A stretch of DNA of 64,000 bases from Endomychus coccineus (taxonomy: Eukaryota; Arthropoda; Insecta; Coleoptera; Endomychidae): positions 279,329,242-279,393,241 of the forward strand of contig OY294067.1 of assembly GCA_958510875.1 (NCBI GenBank), given 5' to 3'. Shown here piece after piece: positions 1 to 12,179 of the stretch. The position numbers were made by a program, and so were the translations under genes. Position 1 is the stretch's first letter. Each line of letters opens with the position of its first letter. The notes beneath the pieces are model-generated. The model was given only the letters and a program-made list of their open reading frames with translations. It was not told the origin of the DNA and made no database searches.

Positions 1-708
1 TAAAACAAGTTCCATCCGTACAAAATGTTATTAATTCAGGAATTAAATGACGATGATTGGGATCGAAGGCAAGAGTTTTGCGAAATTATGGTCGAGCGTA
101 TCAACAATAACCCAAATTTCCTTTACAACGTTTGCTTTTCTGACGAATGCACTTTTTTACTTAATGGAGAGGTTAACCGGCATAACTGTATAATTTGGAG
201 AGATCCAAATCCTCATGATTTCGAGAAGCTCAATTTTGGGAGACCACCTAATTGGACCTATAGTTATTCCTGGTAATTTAAATGGCGAAATTTATCTTGA
301 AATGTTGGAAAATGCGATTGATCCGTTAATAACTGAACAATTAGAAAACGATCCTCTACTACTTGAACAACAATTGGATTTCCAACAAGACGGAGCTCCT
401 CCTCACTACGCCGCACCAGTTCGCCAATACCTCAATTTGCAATACCCCGGTCGTTGGATTGGAAGAAGAGGTCCTATGAAGTGGCCTGTCCGATCTCCTG
501 ACCTGAACCCTCTGGACTTCTTCTTGTGGGGACATCTTAAGTCCAAGATTTTTGTGACTCAGCCTGAAAATTTGGACGAACTACGCCAACGAATTGTAAA
601 TGACGACAAATAACTCCAATTATGCTGAACCATGTTAGAGACGGTTTTCAGTCAAGATTGTATTATAGTATGGAAGTCAATGGAGGACAATTTGAACATT
701 TGATTTAA
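1..708 (+). pseudogene. Tc1/mariner-superfamily transposase, 5' truncated and frameshifted
   Basis: This is the C-terminal two thirds of a DDE transposase of the IS630-Tc1-mariner superfamily. Three reading frames must be joined to read it. Positions 25-270 hold the first catalytic-Asp region (FSDECTFLLNGEVNRH). Positions about 232-610 hold ILGDHLIGP, FQQDGAPPHY (second Asp) and SPDLNPLDFFLWGHLKSK (last acidic region). Positions 610-708 give MLNHVRDGFQSRLYY and end in NGGQFEHLI and a stop. The frame changes near 215-270, where several residues after NPH are missing, and again near 605-610. The N-terminal DNA-binding half is outside the window. It is a dead copy. Confidence 0.85.
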
Positions 709-1155
709 ACACGCAGATTTAATTTTTTTCATTGTAAGCATGACAACACAATTCAATTTTTTCACGAATGTGATTTTTTGAAGATTGTTTAAGTTTGTGA
801 AAAAGGCTTAATAAAAATGAGCTTGTACATTGTAGAAATAACCAAAATATTCAAGGTGGCGTATTCGAGCAACAAAATTAATTTTTGGCGAAAACGGTTC
901 ATCAAATTTACGTTTTTCATACACCGTTGTAAAGAGGCTTCCAAGACCTTTCAAATGACGTATCACTCAACCCCTCTCCCCTATTCAATTTTGAGGGGTT
1001 GAAGCGCCCCCTATTAGGGGGTTGTTCGTTCAAGCCTCAAATATACGTCAAAAGATGTCCCCCAAACAAAATCATTCGACGTGTTTCGGGAGATTTTTCC
1101 ACTCACTATGGGATAAGAAATATACGGGGTGGCTCGTCTGAGATGGAGCACCCTG
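709..1155 (+). mobile_element. 3' noncoding part of the Tc1/mariner-like element
   Basis: This stretch follows the transposase stop and holds no gene. A short hairpin made of CAACCCCTC and GAGGGGTTG lies near 970-1001. The stretch ends at about 1147-1155 in CACCCTGTA, which resembles the terminal repeat (CAGGGTG next to TA) of many insect Tc1/mariner elements. The exact end is inferred. Confidence 0.45.
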
Positions 1156-1164
1156 TAGATCAAA

Positions 1165-1275
1165 TTGAATAGTAGACTTCCGCGAATAGCTAATCTTGAA
1201 AGATTTTGGCCTCCGGATGGCATCAAGTCGAGCTATTGTGACGCGGAATTCATCCGGAAGCCAAGGTTTTTCATA
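1165..1275 (+). mobile_element. Penelope-like family B terminal piece with inverted junction
   Basis: Positions about 1170-1217 are the reverse complement of the PLE-B 3' segment seen at 24530-24585. They join directly to a forward PLE-B piece that begins GGCATCAAGTCGAGC at 1219. In the fuller copy at 24459-24540 that same sequence starts just after the predicted hammerhead cleavage triplet GTC. Confidence 0.6.
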
Positions 1276-1560
1276 AATTAAATTGTTTAGATTGCGATAA
1301 GACTTATACAGGAATCTCTGAAGAATATTTACAAGAAAGAATGTATAGTCATAATTATAGTACTAGAAACAAAAATATAGAAAATTCCACTGCCCTTACG
1401 AAACCATTAATTGGATTACAAAATATTTCAACTAAAGAAACCAATTATAATAAAAGATTTATCCTGGAGATGATTCACATGAAACGTGATTCTAAGTCTA
1501 TAAATCATAGAACAGACGTTCAATCATTAAGTTACACTAATTTAATTAATTAAAACCCTT
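1268..1560 (+). pseudogene. Penelope-like family A, C-terminal GIY-YIG region fragment (copy 1)
   Basis: The translation carries the PLE C-terminal signature: NSTALTK, then ETNYNKRFILEMIHMKRD, then KSINHRTDVQSLS-YTNLIN before a stop. Matching segments occur at 24780-24960 (minus), 28440-28672 (plus) and 40770-40950 (plus). Only the end of the endonuclease domain is left, and no reverse transcriptase remains here. Confidence 0.7.
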
Positions 1561-1619
1561 GCAAATTCCTACATGCGTCTTTATAATGTTAGAAGTATAT
1601 AATCTTCTGATGATAATGA

Positions 1620-1750
1620 TTCTTGACACAGGTATGAATTATATATAAGTTCTCGGGAAATAGGTAACACAAATATATATGCTTATTATTTTCGTCATTA
1701 CATACGTTTCGGTCTCCCGACCATCATTTTCTGATGATGGTCGTTGAAAA
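1620..1750 (-). mobile_element. PLE family A repeat fragment, inverted, with degenerate hammerhead
   Basis: The minus strand matches the 3' segment of the PLE-A copy at 28985-29070, including the GACCGAAACGTA stretch and the ATTTCCCGAGAA stretch. It lies in the opposite orientation to the coding fragment just left of it. The hammerhead core CTGATGA is changed here. Confidence 0.55.
1693..1730 (-). ncRNA. Degenerate hammerhead-like motif (PLE-A)
   Basis: On the minus strand stem II GGTC/GACC and GAAACGTATGTA are kept, but the CTGATGA core reads AAAATGA. It is probably inactive. Confidence 0.35.
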
Positions 1751-1929
1751 AGGTGCAATTTCGAGTTATGGCCTAAGCTTGTATTTTTTCAAATGAGAAT
1801 CATGGTTGGCTATGGTTTAGTTGAAACGGGTTGTTTTCTCTCTTTCTAAGTATGTACCATACATTCTTTAATAGCGAAAATAATATGCTACTATACTACT
1901 CTTTCTTCTTTCACCTAACAATTTAAATG

Positions 1930-2260
1930 TAGCTACTTATACACGGTTTCTGGAAGAAGTTTCAGATGAATTGTACCGTTATATGTGGTTGCAGCACGAT
2001 GGTGCATCTGTTCGTTTTGCCACAGCGGCTAGAGATTTTTTAAACAGACGTTTCTGGGAAAAGTGAAATTTGATCTCCAAAGTAACCCGACTTTAACCCT
2101 ATCAATTTTTTTATCTGACTACATGAAGTCATTAGTGTACGAAACTGAAGAAGATCTAATGTCGAGAATTGATGCGGAGAGAGATGAGAAAACATTGTAA
2201 CCTGTGCTTGCAAGTGAACGGCCAACAGTTTTACAACAGCTACAATTAATTGTAATTTTG
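1930..2260 (+). pseudogene. Tc1/mariner-like transposase fragment
   Basis: Readable blocks are MWLQHDGASVRFATAARDFL (second catalytic Asp region), a frame-shifted MKSLVYETEEDLMSRID, and VNGQQFY near the end. The order and spacing match the C-terminal half of the transposase type at 1-708, but the sequence differs. Several stops and indels break it. Confidence 0.65.
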
Positions 2261-3279
2261 TTATTCATATTGTAAAACATTTGTTTCAATGTAGTTTTGA
2301 TAGCTTTTGTGTGATATTTTATTTATTAACAAATTGCAAAAACTAGTTCCAAAACTATTTTCAACTATTCAGGCTTATAGAAAAGACATTCCAACATTAA
2401 GTCAAATTTATACTAATTTAATTAATTAAACACTGTCTTCGATGAAATTAAATTTGTGTTTCATATTAAATAGCTGTGTATACATTTCAAGCAAATTTAC
2501 CAATTTTTTAATTTTTTGGGGTTAGGATTAGTATTGTTTCAGAATAAAAACTACGATTCCACGATAGTTTCTTAAAACACCATTCTACTACATTTAGCGG
2601 AATAACATCACTCAATGAGGATGTGATGTATAATTTATATTGTCACTTCATGTTTGTTGTGAGCAGAACATAAAATGACATTAGCTACATTCTAGAGTTT
2701 ATTTATTCGGAGTGAAACAATGAATCCAGAACCAATATAATTCATGCTTGGATTACATTCAACATTATTTTAATGACTAAAGTACATTAAGAAAAGCTCT
2801 TTGTCAATAAACAAATATTAACAGTTATTGTTTTTCAGTTCTATTATAATTCCACGCACTCGGCCAGCTGTATTTACACGGCTCTTGAGAAACATTATAA
2901 ATTCGTAAATTTATTGTTGATGCGCTTTTGGAATTTTAATTCAAATGTGCATTTGCATTAGTGGTAAGATCTTTATGGTTTTGAGTTTCTACAAAGTTTC
3001 ATTCGTTGCAACACGCACAAAATTAAAATCCAATCTTGAACTACTGTTATTTATTATACCCATGCATTTTAATACGTTTTGCTATTAAACAATTTAAAAT
3101 GCGACCTCAAATTTCTTGGAATGGTGTTAACCGATCAAATTGATTTCCTACATGTGACATAGCTAATAAAAGATTGATTAGTTGGTTTTCACAAACATAA
3201 AATTCATTTTAAGTCACGTTCATCATGATAAGTACAGATACCGGTGTTTCGATATTTTTTTGAAAATCTAACTAAATAT
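2261..3279. other. Non-coding stretch with a PLE-A tail fragment
   Basis: About 2385-2432 matches the last bases of the PLE-A coding region (ending in the IYTNLIN codons). In the remainder I see AT-rich sequence and no gene. Confidence 0.5.
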
Positions 3280-3850
3280 GTGAGATATACAAGGTATTCC
3301 TAATGTAGGTTGGGAGTACGTAGAGTACGTCAAATAATGAAAAAATCTCCGAAAAAAAGTTCTCTAAAGTGTCTCCAAAGCCCAACCCCGAAAAACGTTT
3401 TTTTTATCATAACCTCTGGGCCGCTGGACCAATTTGGCTCAAATTTGGTACAGGTGGTGCTGATATGTATACCTATGATTCAGTGAGTAAGCTTTTGCAA
3501 AAACTGGGAGGCTTTCTCCTTTTTCCATCCCTAATTTGTACGCCACTGGATATTCTGCAAAACTGTTTCTGATTCTACATTCGATTTAGAAAAAATTCAC
3601 TTTCAAATTTTTGATTTGAATAGCCATTTCAGAGATATTTGAGTTTCAATGTTTGAATAACAACTCCAAAATAACTAGTTTATGAATTAAAACAAGAACC
3701 CTTGGAGATAGTTTTTCATAATAAAATTTTTTGAAATTTTTACAGACCATTGAGAATAACAATATAAGAATGCGTCTAATTTTTTTGGGGGGTTTCACTA
3801 CACCGTTTTTAAATATATCGAGTAAAAAAAACAACATTTTAATATGAAAG
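3280..3850. repeat. Probable single arm of a foldback-type dispersed repeat
   Basis: It has the style of one arm of the hairpin at 9412-10330: a TACGCCACTGGA segment, long T runs and a generic low-complexity makeup. I see no partner arm nearby and no coding potential. The assignment is tentative. Confidence 0.25.
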
Positions 3851-4129
3851 CTTTTGGGGACGTGCTTAAATCTTCAAATTAAAAGAAATTTTTTTCAAAG
3901 GATTAACATTAATACAATAATATTCTGTACAAGTTTGAGCGAGTTCCACTAATTATCTATGAAAAAATAGCAATATTTATAGCGTTGCCAGACCTCCGCT
4001 CTCGCCCTCCGCTTGCTCTCCTTATATTTCCCCCCACTAACACTACCGAACCTCTTTAACAACTTTAAAAAAAACATGTAAACGTCCAGGCAAACAGTTT
4101 TTATATAAAACATGCATCACATTATGCTC

Positions 4130-4395
4130 TCGTCACAATTTTCGCTTCTCAAAATGTCCTCCCTCTGCTAGGACGCATTGATACAATCTGTTTTGCGGAG
4201 GAATTAATAAACGACTGTCTTTTGCTCTAGTGTAATTTCAGCGCATCTCCAATTCTCTGGCACAATTGTTCCTGGATGAGCATAGATATTTTCTTTCATT
4301 TGGTCCCAAACAGTAAAGTCCATGGGATTGAGGTCCGGTGATCTCGCATGCCAATTTATGGGAGCATTATTCCCACGCTCAATCCATTTGTGACT
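4130..4395 (-). pseudogene. Tc1/mariner-like transposase C-terminal fragment
   Basis: The minus strand reads KWIERGNNAPINWHARSPD, then LNPMDFTVWDQMKENIYA, and ends near LYQCVLAEGGHFEK. SPDLNPMDF is the region of the last catalytic acidic residue. Nothing of the transposase upstream of it is present. The right end abuts the hairpin repeat at 4397. Confidence 0.75.
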
Positions 4396-4396
4396 T

Positions 4397-4560
4397 AATT
4401 TTCACTAATTCAATAAATAAAGCTTCTTCAAATATTACGTACTGTAAAATTTGTTTTGAAGAAGCTACGGTATATTAGAGAAACTATAGTTACATTTATT
4501 ATTTAAATTAGTGAAAATCAAAGTTTTAATAGTTATTTTATTTAAATTTAAATCACTGTA
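4397..4560. repeat. Small foldback repeat, partial copy
   Basis: The arms around GAAGCTTCTTCAAA and TTTGAAGAAGC are inverted. The right part (GAAGAAGCTACGGT through TTATTTAAA) matches the inserted element at 40595-40682. It is probably a non-autonomous element related to that insertion. Confidence 0.55.
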
Positions 4561-4759
4561 ACTTTTGTTTTATTTGGTTTTCGTCAAAAATTTATCATGG
4601 TTTATGTTAATATCCACTAATTGCTATTTTAATCTCTTCCATAGATCAGAAATTACTTTGTACACCGCACATCCGTCACATTAGTTTGTCATTAAGTTTT
4701 TTATTAGGGTTGCTTAAGATAATAATGTTACTTATACTAAGGTTGTTTGTATGCAATAT

Positions 4760-6665
4760 TTCATATTGCAAAAAACTCCTTTCTTTGTGGTAAGTGAATT
4801 TTCCTTAATTTCGAATGTGATATGCAAAATATGAGACCCTCTGCATCAGGGATTGGGAATTTGGTACTCTTTACGAAGATGCATTGAAAAGGAAGGGTAG
4901 AAATAGGCCTCATTCTTCTTATAACTTTATAATTAAACTCAAAGTAGACAAGTTTCAATGTATAAAAACATTTGTTTATTCCTTCTTTTAATGATATGTT
5001 GATATAATAGTCCAGTCAATAAGCTGGGGAATTTGGCCGACTTTCTAAAAAAAAAAGCAGGGCGTCGTATCGGAAAAATTCTTTTTGCATGATGTTCTGT
5101 GGCCGACGGGGATAATTCATAAGGTTTAAGCTAAGTGGACAGGACCTCCTATCACTCCTAAGCGTTAAACCCTATTTTCACCCCCTTTCTTGAAGTAATT
5201 TAGAATTTATATAAAAAAAGGGTTTTTTGGGTCGCTGAACACGAATCCGAAGTTATTTTCCCAGAAAACTCATCAATGGACTGAAAATAAGGGAAATTTC
5301 GTCATTTTTATACAAAATTGCAAATTTTTCACGAGATTATCGTTTTATACATAAAAGATGTTAGCAATCGCGTATTTCGATCCAAAGTAGACCAAAACTA
5401 GGAAAATTTGCGGAAAACCTGAAAAGAAAATCTTTCCACGTCGTTGAAATTATCGTGATTACGAATTTTATAATTAAAAAATTGAAAAATATAGTTTTCT
5501 GGAAAAACTAATAAATTTTTTTTATGAATTCTTTTTTTTTAAATGTTATTTTTTGAGTGTCTTGTTGATTAGCATTTGTGTTTCGATGTGCACATTAAAT
5601 TGCGAAAATTGTTTGAAAATTCCGAAAAAATGGAAGAAAATAACAAGGAAAAATACTCTAGACATTGAAATTATCGTATATAGGTTTTTTCCGGTCGATT
5701 ATTACGAATTTGACATCAAAAACGTTTGGAAATAACATTAGGATTATGTGGAAAATGAAAGAACTTTCAAAAATACAAGCATCTTTGTTTTAATGTATAC
5801 AAGTTTGTAATAGTTTATTTAAAACTTCAATATTGAAATTTGAAATTTCAAACAATTGTATTTCTTTTCATTACTTTTAATTTTTTTAATTCAACATGTA
5901 CATCGAAAATACAAATACTAATCAACAAGACACTAAATAAATTACATTAAAAAAAAATTCATTAAACAAATGTCTACCTTTTTCCGGAAAATGATATTTT
6001 TCAATTTTTTAATGATCAAATTTGTAATCAGCGACTACAAAAACCCCTATAGCGACTTAACACACCATAATTTCAATGACGTGGAAAGATTTTCTTTTCA
6101 GGTTTTCCACAGTTTCTGCAAATTGTACTCGTTTTGGTCTACTTTGGATCGAATCACGCGACTGCCAACATCTTTTATGTATAAAACGATAATCGCGTGA
6201 AAAATGCGCAATTTTGTATGAAATTTCCCTGATTTTTAGCTCATTGAATGAGTTTTCCAGGGAAATAAGTTCGGATTCCTGTTCAGCGACCCAAAATCTC
6301 ATTTTTTTTATAAATTCAAAGTTATCTTCAAAAAGGGGGTGAAAAAGGGGTTAATTTAGCGTTTAGGGGTGAATGGGAGATCCTGTATACTTAGCTCAAC
6401 CCTTACGAATGATCCTCGTCAGTCACAGAACCTCATGCAAAAAGAATTTTTCCGATACGACGCTCTGCTTTTTTTTTAGAAAGTTCACCAGCGTCGTATT
6501 TAATAATAAAATTATACGAAGAATAAGACTTGTTTCTATCCTTCCTTTTCTGTTTCACAGCATCACACAGACTGAGTTGGAATAATATAGAACTAATTCC
6601 CGACTTTGTGGGAAGATTCAATATGACAGTTGTAAGCTATAATGTGAATTATCCAAAAAAAAGAT
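4760..6665. repeat. Large palindromic element P2 with the GATCAGCGACC-type core
   Basis: The left arm (about 4760-5615) and right arm (about 5875-6665) are imperfect inverted copies around a spacer of about 260 bp. Paired landmarks include TATCGGAAAAATTCTTTTTG at 5069 against CAAAAAGAATTTTTCCGATA at 6437, and GTGTCTTGTTGATTAG at 5557 against CTAATCAACAAGACAC at 5920. The core of the P5/P7/P9/P10 family appears as GGTCGCTGAACACGAATCCG at 5230 and in reverse near 6270. The short ORFs inside are low-complexity and I do not consider them genes. Confidence 0.8.
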
Positions 6666-8045
6666 ATTATGACCTTTTACTCGGTACTTTCGTTTACCGA
6701 ATGCAAAAGTTATATTCCTTTTGTTTCCTATGAGTTATAACAGTTTGTTTTTTGGTGTAAGAGCTACAAAATAGATCCTCTATAAATATTCAAACAGGTT
6801 TCAATAGAATAATTTATTTCATATTTAAGCCGGATGTAATATGAGATCCTAATATAAAGAAGTTCTTCAAAATCATAATTCCTCATTGACATGTTTTGAA
6901 TGTTCTCTACCGTATTAGACTTTTGATTTAAGATAATAATGAGACAGTGGAATATACTTGGAAGACGTACGAAAGTTATTCTCAGTTGTGTTTGTTCTTT
7001 AAATAAAATTTGTTTAGTGAAAATAAGTGCGTGGACATTTTAAAGACCCTGAATTATGTTGATCTGTTGAACAGAGGATGCTAATTGATTTTGGAATTTG
7101 TCATTTTCAGCTTACAACTTACAGTTATGTGTACTTTTTTGGAGGCTTTAATCAACACAATGGACCGAAAATGAGAATCGTTAGAATATCCTAAGATTTC
7201 ACAAAGAACATTGTATTTAGAACCCCGAATCGAAGTTAATAACTTAGTATTTGATGAAGTTTACTTTGACTATATAAATTCAAATAGTAGGAAAGTTTTT
7301 CAAAAGGAATTGAAACGAGATTGTCGTCAGATGTAACTCTAACACTCTGGTGATGGCTTCTGAATATTTAGTTAACATTACAAACTTACAGTTGTGAACA
7401 GTTGTTTCGCTCTCTCATTGAGCTCATCGGCACAACGAGAAAGTTTGCAATGTTACTGAACTATCCTCTATCGAAGCTACATAACCGACTAATATAATGC
7501 CAAAGAAGACCAAAAATTCTATTAGTTGGTTGTGTATACCTTCCATAGAGGAGTGTCCAGGACTATTAGTTTGTAAAGTTACTGATTGATCTAGACTAGA
7601 TAAGCCTTATCTGACAAAAGCCAACAAGAAATAAATTAATATTCATTTATTTCTCAAATGTTACATATCAAGTTAAGTTAACACATCAAATTTTGAAGTG
7701 CAATCTCGTTTTTAATTCTTTTTAGGAACGTTTCCTCAATTATTATCTAAGAATCGTTGGAAAAATACATGTATACAGTCTACCAAGTATTTAGAAGGTT
7801 GGATCTGGTCCTGTGCAATGCGCTCATTTCCTTTATACAAGGTTAAACAGAACAAAGTATCCATTTTCAAAGTTAATTCATTTCCTAACATAATGTTATA
7901 TAAATTCAAATCAAGTCACCAAGCTTAGGCGATAAATTGAAATATAAGACAGTAGTCAACGCGATTGCGAGAAATCTCAGTTTAGTTGCCGAATATGAAG
8001 CTTTAGTCAAATATTTAACGTTCTTTTGCTGTTAAAGACGCGTCA
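6666..8045. other. Non-coding stretch, nothing recognised
   Basis: AT-rich sequence with no gene. A weak inverted repeat lies at about 7445-7590 (TGTTACTGAACTATCCTCTA and its approximate reverse complement). Confidence 0.4.
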
Positions 8046-8049
8046 AAAA

Positions 8050-9330
8050 TCTATCTATCTTTGTCCAATCTTTAACTCACCCCGTCTGACGCTGGACAAG
8101 GCTCAACGACTTACCTGCGTGGGGATATCGTGAGCTGTGAGGACCGCCCCCACCAGCGCTCTGGAGGTTCTGGTGGGGATCGTCCCTCTACAACTCCATA
8201 TCAAATGCCGTATCGCAGGTAAGGCGTATCAGCTGACTGGTCTGGGCCAGTGGGTTGGTGCGTCTATGCCTCGCGGTCATGGCAAAATCTGGGATTTGGC
8301 AGCCGAGAACTGCCTGATCCTTCTAATGACGCAGGATGCGATAGCGCCTGCTGTCAGGTTTCAAACACCAGACGTCCTCATAGTCCAGAGGACGGACTGG
8401 GAGAACAAGGAGTCTGTGTCGCTTCCGCCAGGAGGACTCGTGTGGTTCACGGATGAGTCTACGACTGGGGAGTCTAGAAGAGCTGGAGTCTACTCGTGTA
8501 CACCCAGAAGAGGGATCTCAGTTCCCTTAGGTGGCCAAGCAACCGTTTTCCAGACGGACATGTGCCCTGGAATACCTTAGAATAAACTACCGAGGTAGGC
8601 GAATTTAGATCTGCACTGACAGCCGAGCGGCCCTGGGCGCACTTCGCGCCCACACTGACTTCTAGGCTTGTCTTGGAGTGCCGGGAAACTCTGATTGAAT
8701 TACCCAGAAGGAACAAACTGCAGCTACTGTGGTTACCTGGAGTGAGGAGAAACGAAGTGGCCGATGAATAGGCCAAACGGGGTTCCTTGAGCGCCCCTGA
8801 CCCGATTCCACGATCGTAATTTCATCCACTACCGGGCTCCACGTCCTCAAGGAACTACTGGATAGACAGTGGTCTCTTGGTCTGGCGTGATTTCCCCGGC
8901 ATGAGGCAGGCGAAGCTCCAGATTAGAAAGATCTTGCTTAAACTCTCTAAAACCCTACTCTCTATGAACAGCAGAGGTCTAAGCCTGGTGACAGAACTCC
9001 TCATAGGACACTGTCATCTGAATAAACATCTACACACAATGGGCATTGTTGAAGATCCACCTTGTAGTAGATGTGGAGAGGTGGACGAAACTGTCTATCA
9101 CATCCTAACAGAATGTCCAGCACTGACTTCTCTATGGCTACAACGCCTCGGCAGCACACATATGGCGCTTGAAGCCATAAGAGATATCAGTTCATGCAAA
9201 ATCTTGGCTTTAGGCACTGCCTTAGGCCTGCTAAGCTGATTCGATCAAGGGGCACACAATGAGCCCAATCAAGCGGTCTAAGTGCTCCGGACTTGTCTGC
9301 CCTCGTTACATTGATTGATTGATAACTAAC
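8050..9330 (+). pseudogene. Non-LTR retrotransposon 3' fragment (RNase H and C-terminal zinc motif), R1/I-like
   Basis: Domains in order are: the end of the reverse transcriptase region (LDKAQRL, then TAPTSALEVLVGIVPLQL); RNase H starting WFTDESTTGE with AGVY and ISVPLG about 8445-8545; the RNase H end LQLLWLPG-RRNEVADE at 8720-8765; and a C-terminal region LVTELLIGHCHLNKHL with a CCHC-like motif (CSRCGEVDETVYHILTEC) at 8960-9120. Stops and frameshifts lie near 8580-8770, and the usual HSG after LPG is missing. GATT-type repeats (TTGATTGATTGATAA) near 9311-9326 look like the 3' tail. It is G+C-richer than the flanks, as expected for a fairly recent coding insertion. Confidence 0.8.
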
Positions 9331-9411
9331 CCATTAAATCTCAATATATTATCGATGTTTACTCAACCTATATAGAAATAAGCTTCAACAAAATAATGTA
9401 TAAAAATTTAT

Positions 9412-10332
9412 ACAGGGTGTCCCAGGTTTTAGTAGCAGAACTTCAACAGTCGATAGAAAATTTGATTTTGAGAGGAAAAAGTTCCTATTAACATATATGC
9501 ACAGACGCTTAGTTTTTGAGATACAGGGTGTTGAAATTGAAAAAAAATTTCATTTTTTGCGAATATCTCCGGAACCGTTTATCGTACAAGGAACGGCTTT
9601 TGTAAGCATTCTCTACTCATAGTAAGCTATGTTCTGAGCGATGAAAAATTTTTTTTTACTCTTAATTGGTGAAGATTTTGAAGGAGAAGTGGGTGTTTTT
9701 CTCCCCAACTTCTACGCCACTGGAAAAATTACGGTTTTGAGACAACCATTTGAACCGCCAATGTTTTCTACACAAAAAAGGTACTCTAGGTCATAAGCTC
9801 TAGACCGTTTTCGAGAAAAATCAACTTTTATGTTGAAAAACATGGTCAATTCTTACTAATTAAACAAAATTTATTCAAACGTTAGAACAAGTAACAAAAC
9901 CAAAAGATTGACCATGTTTTTCAACATAAAAGTTGAAAGCTTTAGAGCTTATGACCATACCTTTTTTGTGTAGAAAACATTTGCGGTTCAAATGGTTGTC
10001 TCAATTATTTTTTTCCAGTGGCGTAGAAGTTGGGGAGAAAAACACCCACTACCCCTTCAAAATCTTCACCAATTATGACTAAAAAAATATTTTTTATCGC
10101 ACAGAACATAGCTTACTATGAGTAAAAAATGTTCATAAAAGCTGTTTTCTGTACGATAAACGGTTCCGGAGATATTAGCAAAAAACCAAATTTTTTTTTC
10201 AATTTCGACACCCTGTATCTCAAAAACTAAGCGTATGTGCATATATGATAATAGGAACTTTTTTTCTCAAAATCAAATTTTCTATCGTCTGTTGAAGTTC
10301 TGCTACTAAAACCTGTGACACCCTGTATATCG
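9412..10332. repeat. Near-perfect hairpin (foldback) element P3, ends CAGGGTG with TA
   Basis: The arms are about 9412-9850 and 9905-10330, roughly 430 bp each, with high identity and a spacer of about 55 bp. Both ends read TACAGGGTGTC(C/A)CAGGTTTT inward and are bordered by TA, as for Tc1/mariner-type target sites. No coding sequence remains. It is a non-autonomous element that would fold into one long hairpin if transcribed. Confidence 0.85.
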
Positions 10333-11249
10333 CAATATTATCAAATTTAGAATGATTTGTAAGGACATTGCATTTAATATTTCATGATAAACAAAATTCT
10401 GGAAGGTTGATGAATAGATTCAATTCAAAAAATATATTGACAATTGTTTGCTGCAGTTCGATTTTTTCGAAATCGCTTGTGCGATATTCTAAATTCTACA
10501 ACTATAAATATTTTGAAAAGCTTTCGTTTTTAGTTCTAGTTCACTGGAATGTTACCAAGCCCGTACTGTATAATTAGGAAGTGTTTGATGTTTATCAGAC
10601 ACCTTTGATTTAATACATCTATTTACGAATCACGACAAAGTAGCGGTGTGTCTTACACATACAACTGTAGTATTTAAAAATAAAACAAAAAGAATCCAAA
10701 GTTAAACCCGTTTCATGACCAGTTGAGAAGCTAGTAATAACTTTTTAAACTCCAAATGATTGAAAAGTATATGGAAAGTCCACAATTACAATCAATAATT
10801 TTAGTGATGACCGAGTTCGCCGTACAAAATTTTAAACGTTGTAAAAAATACCACTCTTCAACCCTATGTATCCTCCTTATGCTACACTAACCGCAGGTAG
10901 TAGAGCAAAACCAAAATTTGATCTTTCAGTAATTTAAATTAAATTTCTAAGTAAGCAGTTTATAAGTAACTGATGTCGTGACATAATGAGATAAAAACTG
11001 GCTGTTAATTTCTCCTTCAAAAGGTTTGTTTCAGGATCGTGCGTAGAAAAAATTAAAAAGAGAAATAATAAACAGTTCGAGCACGTAAATTTTGATCACA
11101 TGTTGATACGGGGGAAGCGCCAAAAATTCCTGCCCCGATTTAGAGCCAGGTACCTCAGAGGGTCAAAATGTTGATAGCACTCGAGCGGAAGTCTTATTAG
11201 CTTTGGAAAAAACAACTAGGTTGCTTATAACTGTCACTCTTTTACCACG
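10333..11249. other. Non-coding stretch, nothing recognised
   Basis: I found no gene, no obvious repeat and no RNA gene here. Confidence 0.4.
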
Positions 11250-12060
11250 ATATTAGAGATGTCACAAAATTTGAGCATCGAGCTGTTATCAAATTTCTTG
11301 CTCGAAAAAGTATTTCTCTTCAAAGCATCAGAGAGCATCGGCTAGATAGAAAATTCACCGTCTTATTCGGTGGTAAGAGATTAGTTAAACCGGTTTCCAA
11401 TGGAGCAGGAATCCTTTGAAGATAACGCAAGAACAGGACGGTGAAAGAGATAGACCAAATGTCGATTCTTTCAGATACAAACGTTCGCCAAATCATCCAC
11501 AACATTTGGACATGAATGAAGTTAGTTCAAGATGGGTTCCCAAATATGTTCGGTCCTTTTTGGAGCTCCATGGAGAAAACCCTCTGGACATGTTGAAGAC
11601 AATCGTCACAGGAGAAGAAACCATGGTTATCGCCTTTTTACAAAAAGGTGTCGATGGGATGAAGGTGCAAAGGAAGCACCATCAAGAAAGTTTAGAGTGT
11701 ACTAGAAGAAAAAAAACCTGACTGGCTACAATCTTTTGGGATCAGACAATGCAGTATCATAATTAACGGGCATATTAAACAGCACTTTGGCTCAAATATT
11801 AGAGAAAATCGTGGAAAACTGACCAGAGACATGCTCAATTCGGCACTGTGGTTTTGTACAAATCAATCACCCTCTGTATAGTCCAGATATAGTCTCAGTG
11901 ACTATTTCTTGTTCGGGTATGTGATGTTGAAGAGGTGAAGGCATATTTTGAAGACAAACCTAAGGAATATTTTTACAGGGGTATTGTATTGTTGCTTAGA
12001 CGATGTTGTAAGTACATTGATGTCAGGTCGGGCACATTTGGTGCTGCCTTCGTAACGTGA
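11250..12060 (+). pseudogene. Mariner transposase, heavily degraded
   Basis: A mariner transposase can be followed through several frames: FEHRAVIKFLARK-ISLQSI at the N-terminus, then HLDMNEVSSRWVPK, LELHGENPLDMLKTIVTGEE (first catalytic region, where mariners have GDETW), AYFEDKPKEYF and the RGI-L-R end. The second and third catalytic blocks are scrambled by indels. The element is inactive. Confidence 0.75.
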
Positions 12061-12179
12061 ACTTAGATCAGATTTGTGCTAAGGGCTCTTACAGCACCCA
12101 TTACATATGTAACAACATTAAACATCAATCAATAATCCACACATTCTTCAATTAAAAAATCAGTAATTTTTACTCAACC

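Noticed and set aside
1014..1226. Minus-strand 70-codon ORF
   Set aside because: It crosses the junction between the transposon end and the PLE-B piece and has no homology.
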